From: Chitinophagaceae bacterium
Lineage (GTDB): Bacteria; Bacteroidota; Bacteroidia; Chitinophagales; Chitinophagaceae
Assembly (NCBI GenBank): GCA_022843585.1
Contig: JALHNJ010000003.1
Coordinates: 248,001-312,000, forward strand
DNA: 64,000 nt
Direction of reading: 5' to 3'
Positions within the stretch are counted from its first letter, which is position 1, and each line of letters starts with the position of its first letter. The notes beneath the pieces are model-generated. The model was not told the origin of the DNA, made no database searches, and was given only the letters and a program-made list of their open reading frames with translations. Below are positions 36,081 through 45,359 of this stretch, piece after piece. A program made the position numbers and the translations under genes.

Positions 36081-37808
36081 TTAACCTTCGAGCTTCATAT
36101 CAAAAATGATTTGCTTTATCTTTTCATCCAATTCATTGTTCTTTGCTTCATACTCAGCCGCACTATCCAATTTAGTATTTACACTAAAATAAAATTTGAT
36201 CTTTGGTTCTGTGCCACTTGGTCTTGCAGAAATGCTGCTACCATCTTCTAATATAAACTGCAACACATTTGACTTTGGTAATTCAATCGGCCACTCCTCC
36301 CCTGTTTGCGGATTAATTCCTTTCTGCAATTCATAGTCCAGTAGTTTCACCACCGCACAATCATTAATATTCTTTAGTGGATTATTCCGATAGCTTTCCA
36401 TCATCGCTGCGATCTGTTGCTGTCCATCCATTCCTTTTTTAGTTATTGAAATAAGATGTTCCTTATAAAAACCATACTGCACGTACAGATCGATCATCTT
36501 TTCATAGAGGCTGCGGCCTTTATCTTTTTCATAGGCCGCCATTTCGCAAAGCAAGGCCACCGCACTAATGCCATCTTTGTCACGGATCTTATCACCGATC
36601 ATTAATCCAAAACTTTCTTCTCCGCCAATAATATAATTTTCTTTTCCTTCTTTCTGGCGAATCAATTCGGCGATCCATTTAAAACCAGTCAGTACACGGT
36701 AACATCCCACTCCGTTCCCTTTTGCAATCGCATCGATCATTGGGGTAGTAACAATGGTTGTCACCACCATATCATTCGGCTGTGCAATACCTTTTGTTTT
36801 ACGGGCTTCCATCAAATAATTAAAAGCAAGAACGGCTGTTTGGTTGCCATTCATTAGCACCCATTTGCCATTGCTGTCTTTTACACCAATTGCCAGGCGG
36901 TCAGCATCCGGATCGGTTCCGCTTAAAATATCTGCATCTAATTTTTCTGCTAATTTCAAACCCAAACTCATCGCTTCGCTTTCCTCAGGGTTAGGATACA
37001 CAACCGTTGAAAAATTTCCATCAGGCTCACTTTGCTCTTCTACAATATGTACGTTTTCAAAACCAAATTTTTTCAACACTTGCGGTAGCAACGTAATTCC
37101 CGTTCCATGTATAGAAGTATAAACGATCTTCAGGTCTTTCTGTTTAGCAATCACTTCCGGATATATACTCAGCCCTTTTACCATCTCCATATAAATTTCA
37201 TCCAGCTCTTTTCCTATCGAAATAATATTAGCTTCCCCACCACTCCACTTCACATCATCTACCGATGCAATTTTATCAACTTCCAGAATCACATTCTTAT
37301 CATGTGGCGGCACTAATTGTGAGCCATCATCCCAATACGCTTTATAACCATTGTACTCTTTCGGATTGTGTGAAGCTGTTAACACCACTCCACCCTGGCA
37401 TTTTAAATGGCGGATAGCAAAGGACAATTCCGGTGTTGGCCGCAATGCTTCAAACAAATACACTTTTACTCCGTTTGCTGAAAATACATTGGCGGTAGTT
37501 TCTGCAAAGAAGCGGCTGTTGTTGCGGCAGTCATATGCAATGGCCACACTCACACCATCAGGAAAGCATTGTTTTAGATAGTTGGCATACCCTTGCGTAG
37601 CCATACCCACAGTGTATTTATTCATGCGGTTCGTACCTACTCCCATTAATCCACGAAGCCCGCCTGTTCCAAATTCAAGATTTTTATAAAAAGCATCTGC
37701 CAGTTCTTCCGGATTTTGCTCTTGCAGTTTTTTGATCTCGTCTTTTGTCGCAGCATCAAAACTTCCATTTATCCACGCATCAACTTTCGCTTGTATTACA
37801 GCATCCAT
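36081..37808 (-). CDS. phosphoglucomutase / phosphomannomutase family protein
   Basis: 575 aa. Four-domain alpha-D-phosphohexomutase. The catalytic serine loop is TASHNPKEYNGYKAY, the metal loop SGTDPDADRLAIGV, the sugar-binding loop GGEESFGLMIGDKIRDKDG and the phosphate-binding loop RPSGTEPKIKFYFSV. The length places it with PgmB-like or YhxB-type phosphoglucomutases (about 570-580 aa) that interconvert glucose-1- and glucose-6-phosphate. Mannose or glucosamine specificity cannot be excluded. Same strand as pcm, with a 145-bp gap. Confidence 0.93.
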   Translation of the reverse strand: MDAVIQAKVDAWINGSFDAATKDEIKKLQEQNPEELADAFYKNLEFGTGGLRGLMGVGTNRMNKYTVGMATQGYANYLKQCFPDGVSVAIAYDCRNNSRFFAETTANVFSANGVKVYLFEALRPTPELSFAIRHLKCQGGVVLTASHNPKEYNGYKAYWDDGSQLVPPHDKNVILEVDKIASVDDVKWSGGEANIISIGKELDEIYMEMVKGLSIYPEVIAKQKDLKIVYTSIHGTGITLLPQVLKKFGFENVHIVEEQSEPDGNFSTVVYPNPEESEAMSLGLKLAEKLDADILSGTDPDADRLAIGVKDSNGKWVLMNGNQTAVLAFNYLMEARKTKGIAQPNDMVVTTIVTTPMIDAIAKGNGVGCYRVLTGFKWIAELIRQKEGKENYIIGGEESFGLMIGDKIRDKDGISAVALLCEMAAYEKDKGRSLYEKMIDLYVQYGFYKEHLISITKKGMDGQQQIAAMMESYRNNPLKNINDCAVVKLLDYELQKGINPQTGEEWPIELPKSNVLQFILEDGSSISARPSGTEPKIKFYFSVNTKLDSAAEYEAKNNELDEKIKQIIFDMKLEG

Positions 37809-37878
37809 AGTTTAATAGTATTTAAGCTTGAAAGTTATTGAATTTTACCTTTTTCAAACTAAAAAGGAGAAGGAAACG

Positions 37879-37886
37879 TAAATTTG
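37879..37886 (+). promoter_or_regulatory. -7 box close to the DUF2279 gene start
   Basis: TAAATTTG, full match to TAnnTTTG, ending 6 bp before the ATG at 37893. No clear -33 TTG. If used, the leader would be nearly absent. Confidence 0.45.
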
Positions 37887-37892
37887 TTTTTT

Positions 37893-38954
37893 ATGAGGTC
37901 AACGTCATTACTACTATCATCTTCCCTTGCGTCGCACTCTTGTACGTCCCGATCTCTACTCTGCATTTTAACAATATTCCTGTTTTTTTCTACAAATCTT
38001 AAAGCACAAACTGATTCATTAAATAAAATAGGTTTAGATAGTTTTATAACTGTTGGAGAAATAGGAATAAAAAGACCTTATAGAGACATACATGTGGATT
38101 TAGGTAAACCCAACAAAAAGAGAATCTGGCTGGTAGCCGGTGCCAATGTAATTGGCTACGGCGGTACTATGATTGCACTTTCATCCGCCTGGTACAGTCA
38201 ATACGAACGATCAGGCTTTCATACATTCAATGATTGGCCGGAATGGAAACAAGTAGATAAAGTGGGCCATGTTTACAGTGCTTATATTGAAAGCCGGGCC
38301 AGTATGGAAATGTGGCGATGGACCGGCATCGACAGAAAAAAAAGGATCTGGATCGGGGGTATGAGTGGTGCAGTTTATCAAACTGCTATTGAAGTACTCG
38401 ATGGTTTTAGTGAAGGTTGGGGCTGGAGTTGGGGAGATTTTGGTGCCAATATTTTAGGAAGTGGTGCATTAGTAGCACAAGAACTTGCCTGGGATGAGCA
38501 ACGCATTAAACTAAAATTTTCTTTTCATCGCAAAACCTATAACGACCCTGAGTTAAATCAACGAAGCAATAAATTATTTGGGAATAGCAGCGCAGAAAGA
38601 TTACTAAAAGATTATAATGGGCAAACCTACTGGGCCAGCATCAACCTGAAGCCCTTCTTTAAAAACTCCAACCTGCCGGATTGGTTATCGGTATCCGTTG
38701 GCTATGGTGCAGAAGGAGTATTTGGCGGCACAGAGAATATTGGTAAAGATGATAATGGAAATATCATATTCGACCGACCCGATATTAAACGTTATCGTCA
38801 ATGGTATTTATCTCCCGATATCGACCTTACTAAAATAAAAACCAACAAAAAAGGATTGAAGTTTTTGTTCACCGTATTGAGTGCCTTTAAATTTCCTGCT
38901 CCTGCTCTGGAATTATCGAATGGCAAGCTGAAAGTAAATGCCATTTCTTTCTGA
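37893..38954 (+). CDS. DUF2279-like protein
   Basis: 353 aa. A signal segment near residues 20-40 (cleavage after KAQ) is followed by a region with VDKVGHVYSAYIESRASMEMW and GWSWGDFGANILGSG that resembles DUF2279 (YfiM-like), then a long tail containing beta-like stretches and ending at NAISF. Its function is unknown; exported, probably envelope-associated. The frame opens at a TTG at 37884, but the ATG at 37893 is more likely. It stands before the membrane iron-sulfur gene with a 46-bp gap. Confidence 0.7.
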   Translation: MRSTSLLLSSSLASHSCTSRSLLCILTIFLFFSTNLKAQTDSLNKIGLDSFITVGEIGIKRPYRDIHVDLGKPNKKRIWLVAGANVIGYGGTMIALSSAWYSQYERSGFHTFNDWPEWKQVDKVGHVYSAYIESRASMEMWRWTGIDRKKRIWIGGMSGAVYQTAIEVLDGFSEGWGWSWGDFGANILGSGALVAQELAWDEQRIKLKFSFHRKTYNDPELNQRSNKLFGNSSAERLLKDYNGQTYWASINLKPFFKNSNLPDWLSVSVGYGAEGVFGGTENIGKDDNGNIIFDRPDIKRYRQWYLSPDIDLTKIKTNKKGLKFLFTVLSAFKFPAPALELSNGKLKVNAISF

Positions 38955-39000
38955 TTCCTTACCCTAACATTGCTTAAATTAGCAGCTGTAATCCATTACT

Positions 39001-40326
39001 ATGCAGCTTGTACAACAAATATTGTTTATCCTTATCAGTGGTATTTCTATCTGGTTTTTTACTAAAAAAGTAAAAGAGATAAGCCGTAATATAAAATTGG
39101 GCCGTGATGAAGATATCAGCGATAATAAACCGCAGCGATGGAAAAATTTATTGCTGCTGGCTTTCGGTCAAAAGAAGATGTTTCGGAATCCTTTGGTTGC
39201 CATATTGCACTTCTTTGTGTATGCCGGTTTCGTTATCATCAACATAGAAGTATTAGAAATTGTGCTGGATGGTATTTTTGGTACCCACCGAATGTTTGCT
39301 CCGGTGTTGGGAAGCTTTTATAGTTTTTTGATCAATAGCTTTGAAATATTAGCACTGCTGGTACTGGTATCAGTTATAATTTTTCTTGTTCGAAGAAATA
39401 TCATCAAACTAAAACGGTTTATCAGCAACGACCTTGATGGATGGCCAAGAAGTGATGCGAACTACATCCTATTTATAGAAATTATTCTCATGTCGCTGTT
39501 TCTGTTGTTGAATGCCAGTGACACATTACTACAGGCAAGAGGTGTTGAACATTATGCGGCGCATCCTACCGGCAACTTTGTTATTTCGCATTATTTACAA
39601 CCTTTATTAAATGGTATAAGTAACAGCGGTCTGGAGATGATTGAGCGAACAAGCTGGTGGCTGCACATTGTTGGCATTTTTGCTTTCCTTAATTATTTAC
39701 CTTATTCCAAACATTTGCATATTGTATTGGCTTTTCCTAATGCCTGGTACGCCAAACTGCAGCCAATGGGTGAAATGGACAATATGAAGTCCATACAAAA
39801 TGAAGTACTGTATTCAATGCAAACTGAACTTGCTCCTACCGGCGAACAAGCAACCACTCCACAAAAATTTGGTGCAAAAGATATAACCGATCTTAGTTGG
39901 AAGAGCCTGATGGATGCTTATAGTTGTACCGAATGTGGAAGATGCTCTGCTGCCTGCCCGGCTAACCAAACGGGTAAATTGCTTTCTCCAAGAAAGATAA
40001 TGATGGATACCCGTGACAGAGCAGAAGAAATGGGTAAGAATATTAATAAGAATGGTGAGTTTAAAGACGATGGTAAATCATTACTGCATGATTACATCAC
40101 GGTGGAAGAACTTCGTGCCTGCACCACCTGTAATGCCTGTGTGCAGGAATGCCCCGTTAGCATCAACCCGCTGGATATTATTTTAGAGCTGCGCCGATAT
40201 TTAGTGATGGAGGAAAGCAATAGTCCGCAGGAATGGGCCGTTATGTTTAGTAACGTGGAGAATAATTTCGCTCCGTGGAAGTTTAGCCCGGATGAAAGAG
40301 ATAAATGGGCAGAGGAAATGAAGTAG
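39001..40326 (+). CDS. membrane-bound 4Fe-4S oxidoreductase subunit (HdrD/GlpC-related)
   Basis: 441 aa. An N-terminal membrane region with about five helices (residues 5-260) resembles the respiratory nitrate reductase gamma type that can carry haem. Then comes a cytoplasmic ferredoxin-like domain with two 4Fe-4S motifs, CTECGRCSAACP and CTTCNACVQECP (about residues 312-395). This layout is that of membrane electron carriers paired with a CCG-domain protein. The likely partner is at 44163-44942, separated here by about 3.8 kb. The electron donor and acceptor are unknown; a role in quinone-linked oxidation is inferred. Confidence 0.85.
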   Translation: MQLVQQILFILISGISIWFFTKKVKEISRNIKLGRDEDISDNKPQRWKNLLLLAFGQKKMFRNPLVAILHFFVYAGFVIINIEVLEIVLDGIFGTHRMFAPVLGSFYSFLINSFEILALLVLVSVIIFLVRRNIIKLKRFISNDLDGWPRSDANYILFIEIILMSLFLLLNASDTLLQARGVEHYAAHPTGNFVISHYLQPLLNGISNSGLEMIERTSWWLHIVGIFAFLNYLPYSKHLHIVLAFPNAWYAKLQPMGEMDNMKSIQNEVLYSMQTELAPTGEQATTPQKFGAKDITDLSWKSLMDAYSCTECGRCSAACPANQTGKLLSPRKIMMDTRDRAEEMGKNINKNGEFKDDGKSLLHDYITVEELRACTTCNACVQECPVSINPLDIILELRRYLVMEESNSPQEWAVMFSNVENNFAPWKFSPDERDKWAEEMK

Positions 40327-40395
40327 TGAATAGATATTAATAAGTGCCCTTGCTTTTTTCAAATACTTAATGGGTATTTACGTTTTAAAGTAATT

Positions 40396-40929
40396 ATGAA
40401 TAAGTTTTTTCTTATCACCTTAGCTGCGTTACTGATTACAGTAAGCACTATTGCACAAAGACCTTTTGAATTGGGTGCTGAATATTTAAGGCCTATTGGC
40501 AAAGGTTATAATAGTGCCAAAGCGGCAATAAGAGGTGAATCATTTAATAACAAAGGCAGTTATAGTGCCGGCATTACCTATCAGCTTGCTTCTAAAAAAG
40601 CATATTCCGTTTCGAGTGGCTTTGGCCTTTATCTGGGTTATCGTTATGCATTTGGAAAGAATTATATCAATGGTAATAATATGTTTGCTGGTGCAAGAAT
40701 CTTATTCTCTCTGGAAAATTTTGAAGGCCAGACAAACCGCAACAGTTTATTTATTACACCCTGGGCAGAAGTTGGGTATCATCTAATATTTGCCAAACGT
40801 TTTTATGCTGCTCCGAGTATCGGTTATGGATATACCAAGAAAATGAGCAAGGATTATAATTCGTTGAATGAGGATGATGGTGGTCGTATTATTCCTTCTT
40901 TGTCGGCTGGTTATCGCATCAAAAGATAA
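40396..40929 (+). CDS. outer-membrane beta-barrel protein, small
   Basis: 177 aa. A signal peptide (about residues 1-20, ending TIAQ) is followed by alternating strands rich in Tyr, Gly and Ser, such as SGFGLYLGYRYAFG and FYAAPSIGYGYTKKMS, ending in RIIPSLSAGYRIKR. It looks like an eight-stranded barrel. No named family. It lies 69 bp after the membrane iron-sulfur gene and ends 3 bp from the convergent LysE gene. Confidence 0.75.
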   Translation: MNKFFLITLAALLITVSTIAQRPFELGAEYLRPIGKGYNSAKAAIRGESFNNKGSYSAGITYQLASKKAYSVSSGFGLYLGYRYAFGKNYINGNNMFAGARILFSLENFEGQTNRNSLFITPWAEVGYHLIFAKRFYAAPSIGYGYTKKMSKDYNSLNEDDGGRIIPSLSAGYRIKR

Positions 40930-40932
40930 AGG

Positions 40933-41673
40933 CTAATCCTTATCGTCTTTCTGTGAAATTTTATCGAAGCCTTCTTCTATTTTTTCCATCTGTTCTTCTA
41001 TTTTCTCGGTCATTTCTTCCGGGTGTTCCATTTTATATGCTGAATCTTTTTTCTTCACCATTCTCCAAATCTGTATCAATGCCGTTATTGCAAATATGCT
41101 TCCGATAACCCAGTTGAGAACATGTTGATTATTATTGATCTTATCTGCAATAAGCCGACCTCCATAAATAAAGATCAGGTTGCCGGCAAATGTTCCTAAT
41201 CCTATTCCAATGATATAAGTGTTATAATGATCTGACCGGGGCAATAATATTTTCTTAGTGAATAAAACAGTACTCCATCCAAACCAGAACGGGATCTGAA
41301 CAGGATTTAATGCACTCATAGTAAAACCCAGTAAGAATTTAGGCAGGTTGCTGCTCAATATCACATTATCGTTCTGGGATGGATGCAAGGCTGCGTAAAA
41401 ACTGGCCGCAGCCAGTGCTGCAACAATTATTAATGTAACCCACTCTAATGCTTTTAAAATCTTCTCCTGTTTCCGTATCCAATCCATTGCAACCAGCGAC
41501 AGGCGGACGTAAATAATTTCTGCTAACAGAGAACCCATTGAAAACAACAGAGCTGCCGTAACACCATCAGAAATCGATATCTGCATAGCGGCGATATTCA
41601 GTGTTCCCAACGGTAATGAACCGATAAAACTGACCAACATGCCGGTAAGAAAAATTTTTAGCAGGGGGTGCAT
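40933..41673 (-). CDS. LysE/RhtB family exporter
   Basis: 246 aa with six membrane helices typical of LysE-type amino-acid exporters, including the opening GMLVSFIGSLPLGTLNIAAMQ and an internal GFTMSALNPVQIPFWFGW, plus a charged coiled-coil C-terminus (EEMTEKIEEQMEKIEEGFDK). The frame opens at 41730, inside the upstream regulator gene; the ATG at 41673 is preferred because the first helix starts there. It lies 43 bp after the Crp/Fnr gene. Export of a small amino-acid-like compound is inferred from family. Confidence 0.83.
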   Translation of the reverse strand: MHPLLKIFLTGMLVSFIGSLPLGTLNIAAMQISISDGVTAALLFSMGSLLAEIIYVRLSLVAMDWIRKQEKILKALEWVTLIIVAALAAASFYAALHPSQNDNVILSSNLPKFLLGFTMSALNPVQIPFWFGWSTVLFTKKILLPRSDHYNTYIIGIGLGTFAGNLIFIYGGRLIADKINNNQHVLNWVIGSIFAITALIQIWRMVKKKDSAYKMEHPEEMTEKIEEQMEKIEEGFDKISQKDDKD

Positions 41674-41716
41674 GCAACGAAAATACGAAGTAAGAACGAA
41701 GAAAATTGTTTGCTGA

Positions 41717-42418
41717 TCAGGTAACGACAACGAGTTTCTCCAGTTTTTTTATATCTGGCAAGGTGATCTTCTTTCTTGTAATTTTTACCAGGCCTTCTTC
41801 TTCCAGTTGGTTGATAAATGTAGTTACCGTTTGCCGGGCACTTCCTATCAACTTGGAAATATCATCATGCGTAAGGAAATTTTCCATGGAATAAGAAACA
41901 GCAGACGCATTACAGCCGTCCATCATTGCCAGGTTATAAAAAAATGCAAGCAATCTTGACCGAACATCTTTGTTCAGCATATTTACCAAACGAAACTCCG
42001 CCCGGCGAAGCTTCTCACCCATTTGCTTGGTATATTTTATGGCCAGCGAAGGTTTTTTAGTCAGCAGCTTTTCAAAATCTTCTATATTAAAGGCACATAG
42101 GCTTACATTACCTTTGTATGCCCGGGCAAATTCTCCATTCATGTTATTACGTTCCAGGGCAAACTGGCCAAATATTTCTCCTTCTTTTATAATCTCCTTT
42201 ATTATTTCATTTCCATTTTCATCGATGTAGCCAATCTTTATATAGCCATCCTTAACGAAGTAAAGTTTGTTAAGATGGTGGGAGTCGAAATAAATATAAT
42301 CTCCCTTCTTTGCAACTATAAAATGATGTGATACATTCAATGCTTCATACTCTTCATCACTCATCTCACACCAGAGATCGTAATTACGAAGCACCATCAT
42401 TTTTTCATCAGCAGGCAT
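41717..42418 (-). CDS. Crp/Fnr family transcriptional regulator
   Basis: 233 aa. A cyclic-nucleotide-binding-like beta barrel (about residues 22-130, including GDYIYFDSHHLNKLYFVKDG and EGEIFGQFAL) leads through a dimer helix to a winged helix-turn-helix with THDDISKLIGSARQTVTTFIN (about 188-208). The barrel lacks the full cAMP signature and has no Fnr cysteine cluster, so its effector is unknown. It lies between the ATP-grasp gene (32 bp upstream) and the LysE gene (43 bp downstream), and could regulate that unit. Confidence 0.9.
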   Translation of the reverse strand: MPADEKMMVLRNYDLWCEMSDEEYEALNVSHHFIVAKKGDYIYFDSHHLNKLYFVKDGYIKIGYIDENGNEIIKEIIKEGEIFGQFALERNNMNGEFARAYKGNVSLCAFNIEDFEKLLTKKPSLAIKYTKQMGEKLRRAEFRLVNMLNKDVRSRLLAFFYNLAMMDGCNASAVSYSMENFLTHDDISKLIGSARQTVTTFINQLEEEGLVKITRKKITLPDIKKLEKLVVVT

Positions 42419-42450
42419 AGTAGAAATTGAAGATGTAAGTTCGTAAAATC

Positions 42451-43488
42451 CTAATCATATTTCTCCAGCATTTTAAAATGCCGGCTGGATTGACGAAGAA
42501 AATCATATCCTTTTTTAAACGACCAGTAAGGTGTGCCGTTTTTGTGATTGTAACGGCTTATTTTAAACAGCACTTTCCAGTGATGGAGAATAACACCATA
42601 TGCTTTCCAGATACTCATATCACAATCGTAAATATGGTTGGGTTCTGCACCACAACCATTAAACTCCAAAATCTGAAAGTTCTTTCCTTGCTTTAGATCT
42701 TCAATAGAAGTTGTTTTAATATCATACCGGCCGTAGTAAAATTTATCGGTATAGTGGCTAAGTTCATCAAATACTTTATGCAGGTTTTCGTCAATTTCCA
42801 TGTGCAGGTTGGTAAAATGAGCTCCCCTGTTGTGATTACCGGCATAGGATAAATAAAAAATTTCCCCGGCTGGTATCACCCGGTCAAACCGGTGACCATG
42901 GCGATGCTCCATTTCTTCCATTCTGAATTTTGCCCTGGGGTGTTCGGCTACCAATTCTTTCAATGTAGATTGGCCGTTTCCTTTTACCTGTAATAATTCT
43001 TTATCGATAAATCCGCTTACAACCCCTTTTTTCTCCCAGGGAAACCGATAATAAAATACACTCACTTCAACAGGCAGTTCTATTAAATCTTGCACGATGT
43101 ATTCAACCGGAATACGTTCATGATATTTTATTAGTTGGTCTTCATTATCAATTTTGCGAAATAAAATACCTTTCATACCAATATCCGGCTTAACAATAAA
43201 AGGAAATTTAAAGCCGGCTTCTTCAATTTTCTTCTTTACTTCTGTAAAGTCCCAATCATGCAGTATATAAGTAGTCCGGGGATAAGTATGCGGGGGCAAT
43301 TGATCATACATCTCTTTTTTACCCTCCCCTTCAAAACCGCCAAAAGTAAGTGTTGGGTTTGATGAACTAAAATACCAAAAGGAGCGGCTTCGAAGACAAT
43401 ACCATAACCAAACGGGACTAATTGGTAAATACAGGACATAAAAATTCCATAGTTCCCAATTGGTCAATTTTTGAAAAAATTTCTTCAT
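42451..43488 (-). CDS. ATP-grasp ligase-like protein
   Basis: 345 aa. An N-terminal hydrophobic stretch (about residues 13-40, with LPISPVWLWYCLRSRSFWYF) is followed by an ATP-grasp domain: KFPFIVKPDIGMKGILFRKI (ATP-binding loop), YIVQDLIELPVEVSVFYYRF and the metal-binding end ILEFNGCGAEPNHIYD. It resembles D-Ala-D-Ala-ligase-type enzymes that make amide bonds from a carboxylate, but is not Ddl itself. Substrate unknown. It leads an operon with a Crp/Fnr regulator and a LysE exporter, suggesting it makes or handles a small amino-acid product that is then exported. Start uncertain between 43488 and 43494. Confidence 0.78.
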   Translation of the reverse strand: MKKFFQKLTNWELWNFYVLYLPISPVWLWYCLRSRSFWYFSSSNPTLTFGGFEGEGKKEMYDQLPPHTYPRTTYILHDWDFTEVKKKIEEAGFKFPFIVKPDIGMKGILFRKIDNEDQLIKYHERIPVEYIVQDLIELPVEVSVFYYRFPWEKKGVVSGFIDKELLQVKGNGQSTLKELVAEHPRAKFRMEEMEHRHGHRFDRVIPAGEIFYLSYAGNHNRGAHFTNLHMEIDENLHKVFDELSHYTDKFYYGRYDIKTTSIEDLKQGKNFQILEFNGCGAEPNHIYDCDMSIWKAYGVILHHWKVLFKISRYNHKNGTPYWSFKKGYDFLRQSSRHFKMLEKYD

Positions 43489-43583
43489 ATTCATGCAGCG
43501 GATAAACAAAAATAGGTTTCCTGTAAAGAAAGTAATGGTTTTACATATTTTTTTTACTTTCTATAACCAATAAACTTTTTGCC

Positions 43584-44093
43584 ATGAAAAAATATTATAC
43601 GTTGATCTTTATTCTTGTTTTGTTTTTTCGGGCAGAAGGCACCGTTTATACACCTATAACTGCGCCTTCAACTGGAGTCGTATCAATCGAACCTATTACT
43701 GCAACAGTATATATCACAACTGCCAAAACAAAAGACATTGAAAAATTATTAGGTAGAAAGCTAAAGCTTAAAGAAAAAATTGCTCTTAAAGTTTTTCAAT
43801 GGAAATATAAGAAGGGATTACGGGTAAAAAATACCGAAAAGTCAGATAAAAAAGGAAAAGCAGCTTTGATTTTAGGTATTATAGGAATCTCAGCACTACT
43901 TATTCCTTACCTTTCTATTGTAGCTCTCCCCTGCGCCATATTAGCTATTATATTCGGCAACCAGGCAAAAAAACAAAATCCCAATAACGGACAGGCAAAA
44001 GCAGGTGTTATACTTGGATGGGTTACAGTGGGACTTTTCGCACTTGCTCTAATTGTGGTTTTAGCTATTCTCTCTAGTTGGAGCTGGCTTTAA
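43584..44093 (+). CDS. DUF4190-domain membrane protein
   Basis: 169 aa. A signal-like N-terminus (about residues 1-17) is followed by a charged central part (KTKDIEKLLGRKLKLKEK) and then the DUF4190 pair of helices (KAALILGIIGISALLIPYL and ILGWVTVGLFALALIVVL, about 92-165) with the connecting LAIIFGNQAKKQN. Small family of membrane proteins without known function. It separates the two iron-sulfur genes on the plus strand. Confidence 0.7.
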   Translation: MKKYYTLIFILVLFFRAEGTVYTPITAPSTGVVSIEPITATVYITTAKTKDIEKLLGRKLKLKEKIALKVFQWKYKKGLRVKNTEKSDKKGKAALILGIIGISALLIPYLSIVALPCAILAIIFGNQAKKQNPNNGQAKAGVILGWVTVGLFALALIVVLAILSSWSWL

Positions 44094-44162
44094 TATTGGC
44101 AGCCTTCTTACATAGTAAGACCTAAAATTCAGTAATATTGTTGTTGAATTACTTTATACTAT

Positions 44163-44942
44163 ATGCAAGTACCTACTGTTGCTGATAAAATGGCCAATGG
44201 ACTAAGCCCGGAAATATTATTTTGGGTAGGCTGTGCTGGTAGCTTTGACCAACGGGCACAAAAAATAACCAAAGCATTTGTAACAATCCTTGATAAAGTT
44301 GGAATAAACTATGCAATTCTAGGTAAAGAAGAAATGTGTACCGGTGATCCTGTTCGAAGAGCCGGAAATGAATTCATGTTCCAGATGATGGCTTACCAGA
44401 ATATTCAAATCCTGAATAATTATGGGATCAAAAAAATTGTAACCGCTTGTCCGCATTGTTTCAATACAATCAAGAATGAATATCCTGAGTTGGGTGGTAA
44501 TTATGAAGTCATTCATCACACTACATTTTTACAACAGCTGATTGATGAAGGAAAAATAAAACTGAAAGAAGGCGGTTCTTTCAAAGGCAAAAAAATTACC
44601 TACCACGACAGTTGTTATCTCGGTCGCTCCAATAACATTTATGAAGCTCCACGCAAAGTGTTAGAAGCATTGGATGCAGAATTAATTGAAATGAAACGCT
44701 GCAAAAGCAATGGTCTTTGCTGTGGTGCTGGTGGTGCACAAATGTTTAAAGAAGAAGAAAAAGGAATTACCCGGGTAAATATTGAACGAAGTCATGAAGC
44801 GATAAACACCGGTGCGAATGTTATCGCAGCTGCATGTCCTTTTTGTAATACGATGATGACAGATGGAGTTAAACTGGCAGAAAAAGAAGATTCAGTGCAA
44901 GTATTAGATGTGGCGGAATTGATTGCGCAATCACTGGCATAA
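44163..44942 (+). CDS. cysteine-rich (CCG) domain (Fe-S)-binding protein, HdrD/LutA-like
   Basis: 259 aa. Two cysteine-rich CCG-type domains. The first half has VGCAGSFDQRAQ and CPHCFNTIKNEYPEL. The second half has YHDSCYLGRSNNIYEAPR followed by KSNGLCCGAGGAQMFKEEE, and a final CPFCNTMM. These domains bind a non-cubane iron-sulfur cluster in heterodisulfide reductase and related proteins. It most likely completes the membrane iron-sulfur protein at 39001-40326, which has the 4Fe-4S part. Its stop overlaps the end of the convergent hypothetical gene by 12 bp. The redox partner is unknown. Confidence 0.85.
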   Translation: MQVPTVADKMANGLSPEILFWVGCAGSFDQRAQKITKAFVTILDKVGINYAILGKEEMCTGDPVRRAGNEFMFQMMAYQNIQILNNYGIKKIVTACPHCFNTIKNEYPELGGNYEVIHHTTFLQQLIDEGKIKLKEGGSFKGKKITYHDSCYLGRSNNIYEAPRKVLEALDAELIEMKRCKSNGLCCGAGGAQMFKEEEKGITRVNIERSHEAINTGANVIAAACPFCNTMMTDGVKLAEKEDSVQVLDVAELIAQSLA

Positions 44943-45311
44943 GGCTGCATCTGACAATAATCTTTCTTCAACTTCAAATGCTTCCCTCAACTTACCTTTT
45001 GGTACAGGTATAATTATTTCGCCCCGCTTCTTTGCAGATGCGTTGGTGCATTGATATGCTATTTCAATAATATTTATTATACCTTCTTCCCTGATATTAA
45101 TTTGGGTAAGGTAATGGCGTCCGCTGCTGAAATATTGCTGATTAGCACCTATACAAACTAACTCCGGGGTTATTTTTACTTCGGGTATTTTTTTATAGGC
45201 TGTTGAAAAAAGCAAATACATCATATAATATATAATACCTTTTTGTTTCCGTTCAGAACGGACAAAAGCGTTCCATTCTTGTTTTGAGTATGTCCAATGG
45301 GCAAGTATCAT
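44931..45311 (-). CDS. small conserved protein, function unknown
   Basis: 126 aa with no signal or membrane segment of note; it has a mixed alpha/beta pattern, with HWTYSKQEWNAFVRSERKQKG at the start. I do not recognise the family. Its end overlaps the CCG protein gene by 12 bp, tail to tail. Divergent from the gene at 45360, with a 48-bp gap that must hold both promoters. Confidence 0.65.
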   Translation of the reverse strand: MILAHWTYSKQEWNAFVRSERKQKGIIYYMMYLLFSTAYKKIPEVKITPELVCIGANQQYFSSGRHYLTQINIREEGIINIIEIAYQCTNASAKKRGEIIIPVPKGKLREAFEVEERLLSDAALCQ

Positions 45312-45359
45312 GCTGCTAGGTTTTGTAGAAATGAATTTAATTGGTTGTAATTTAGCGGC

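Noticed and set aside
39001-44942. Lactate-utilisation (LutABC) locus
   Set aside because: The CCG protein resembles LutA, but no LutB with the matching C-terminal domain or LutC is present; the membrane 4Fe-4S partner points to an HdrD/GlpC-like unit.
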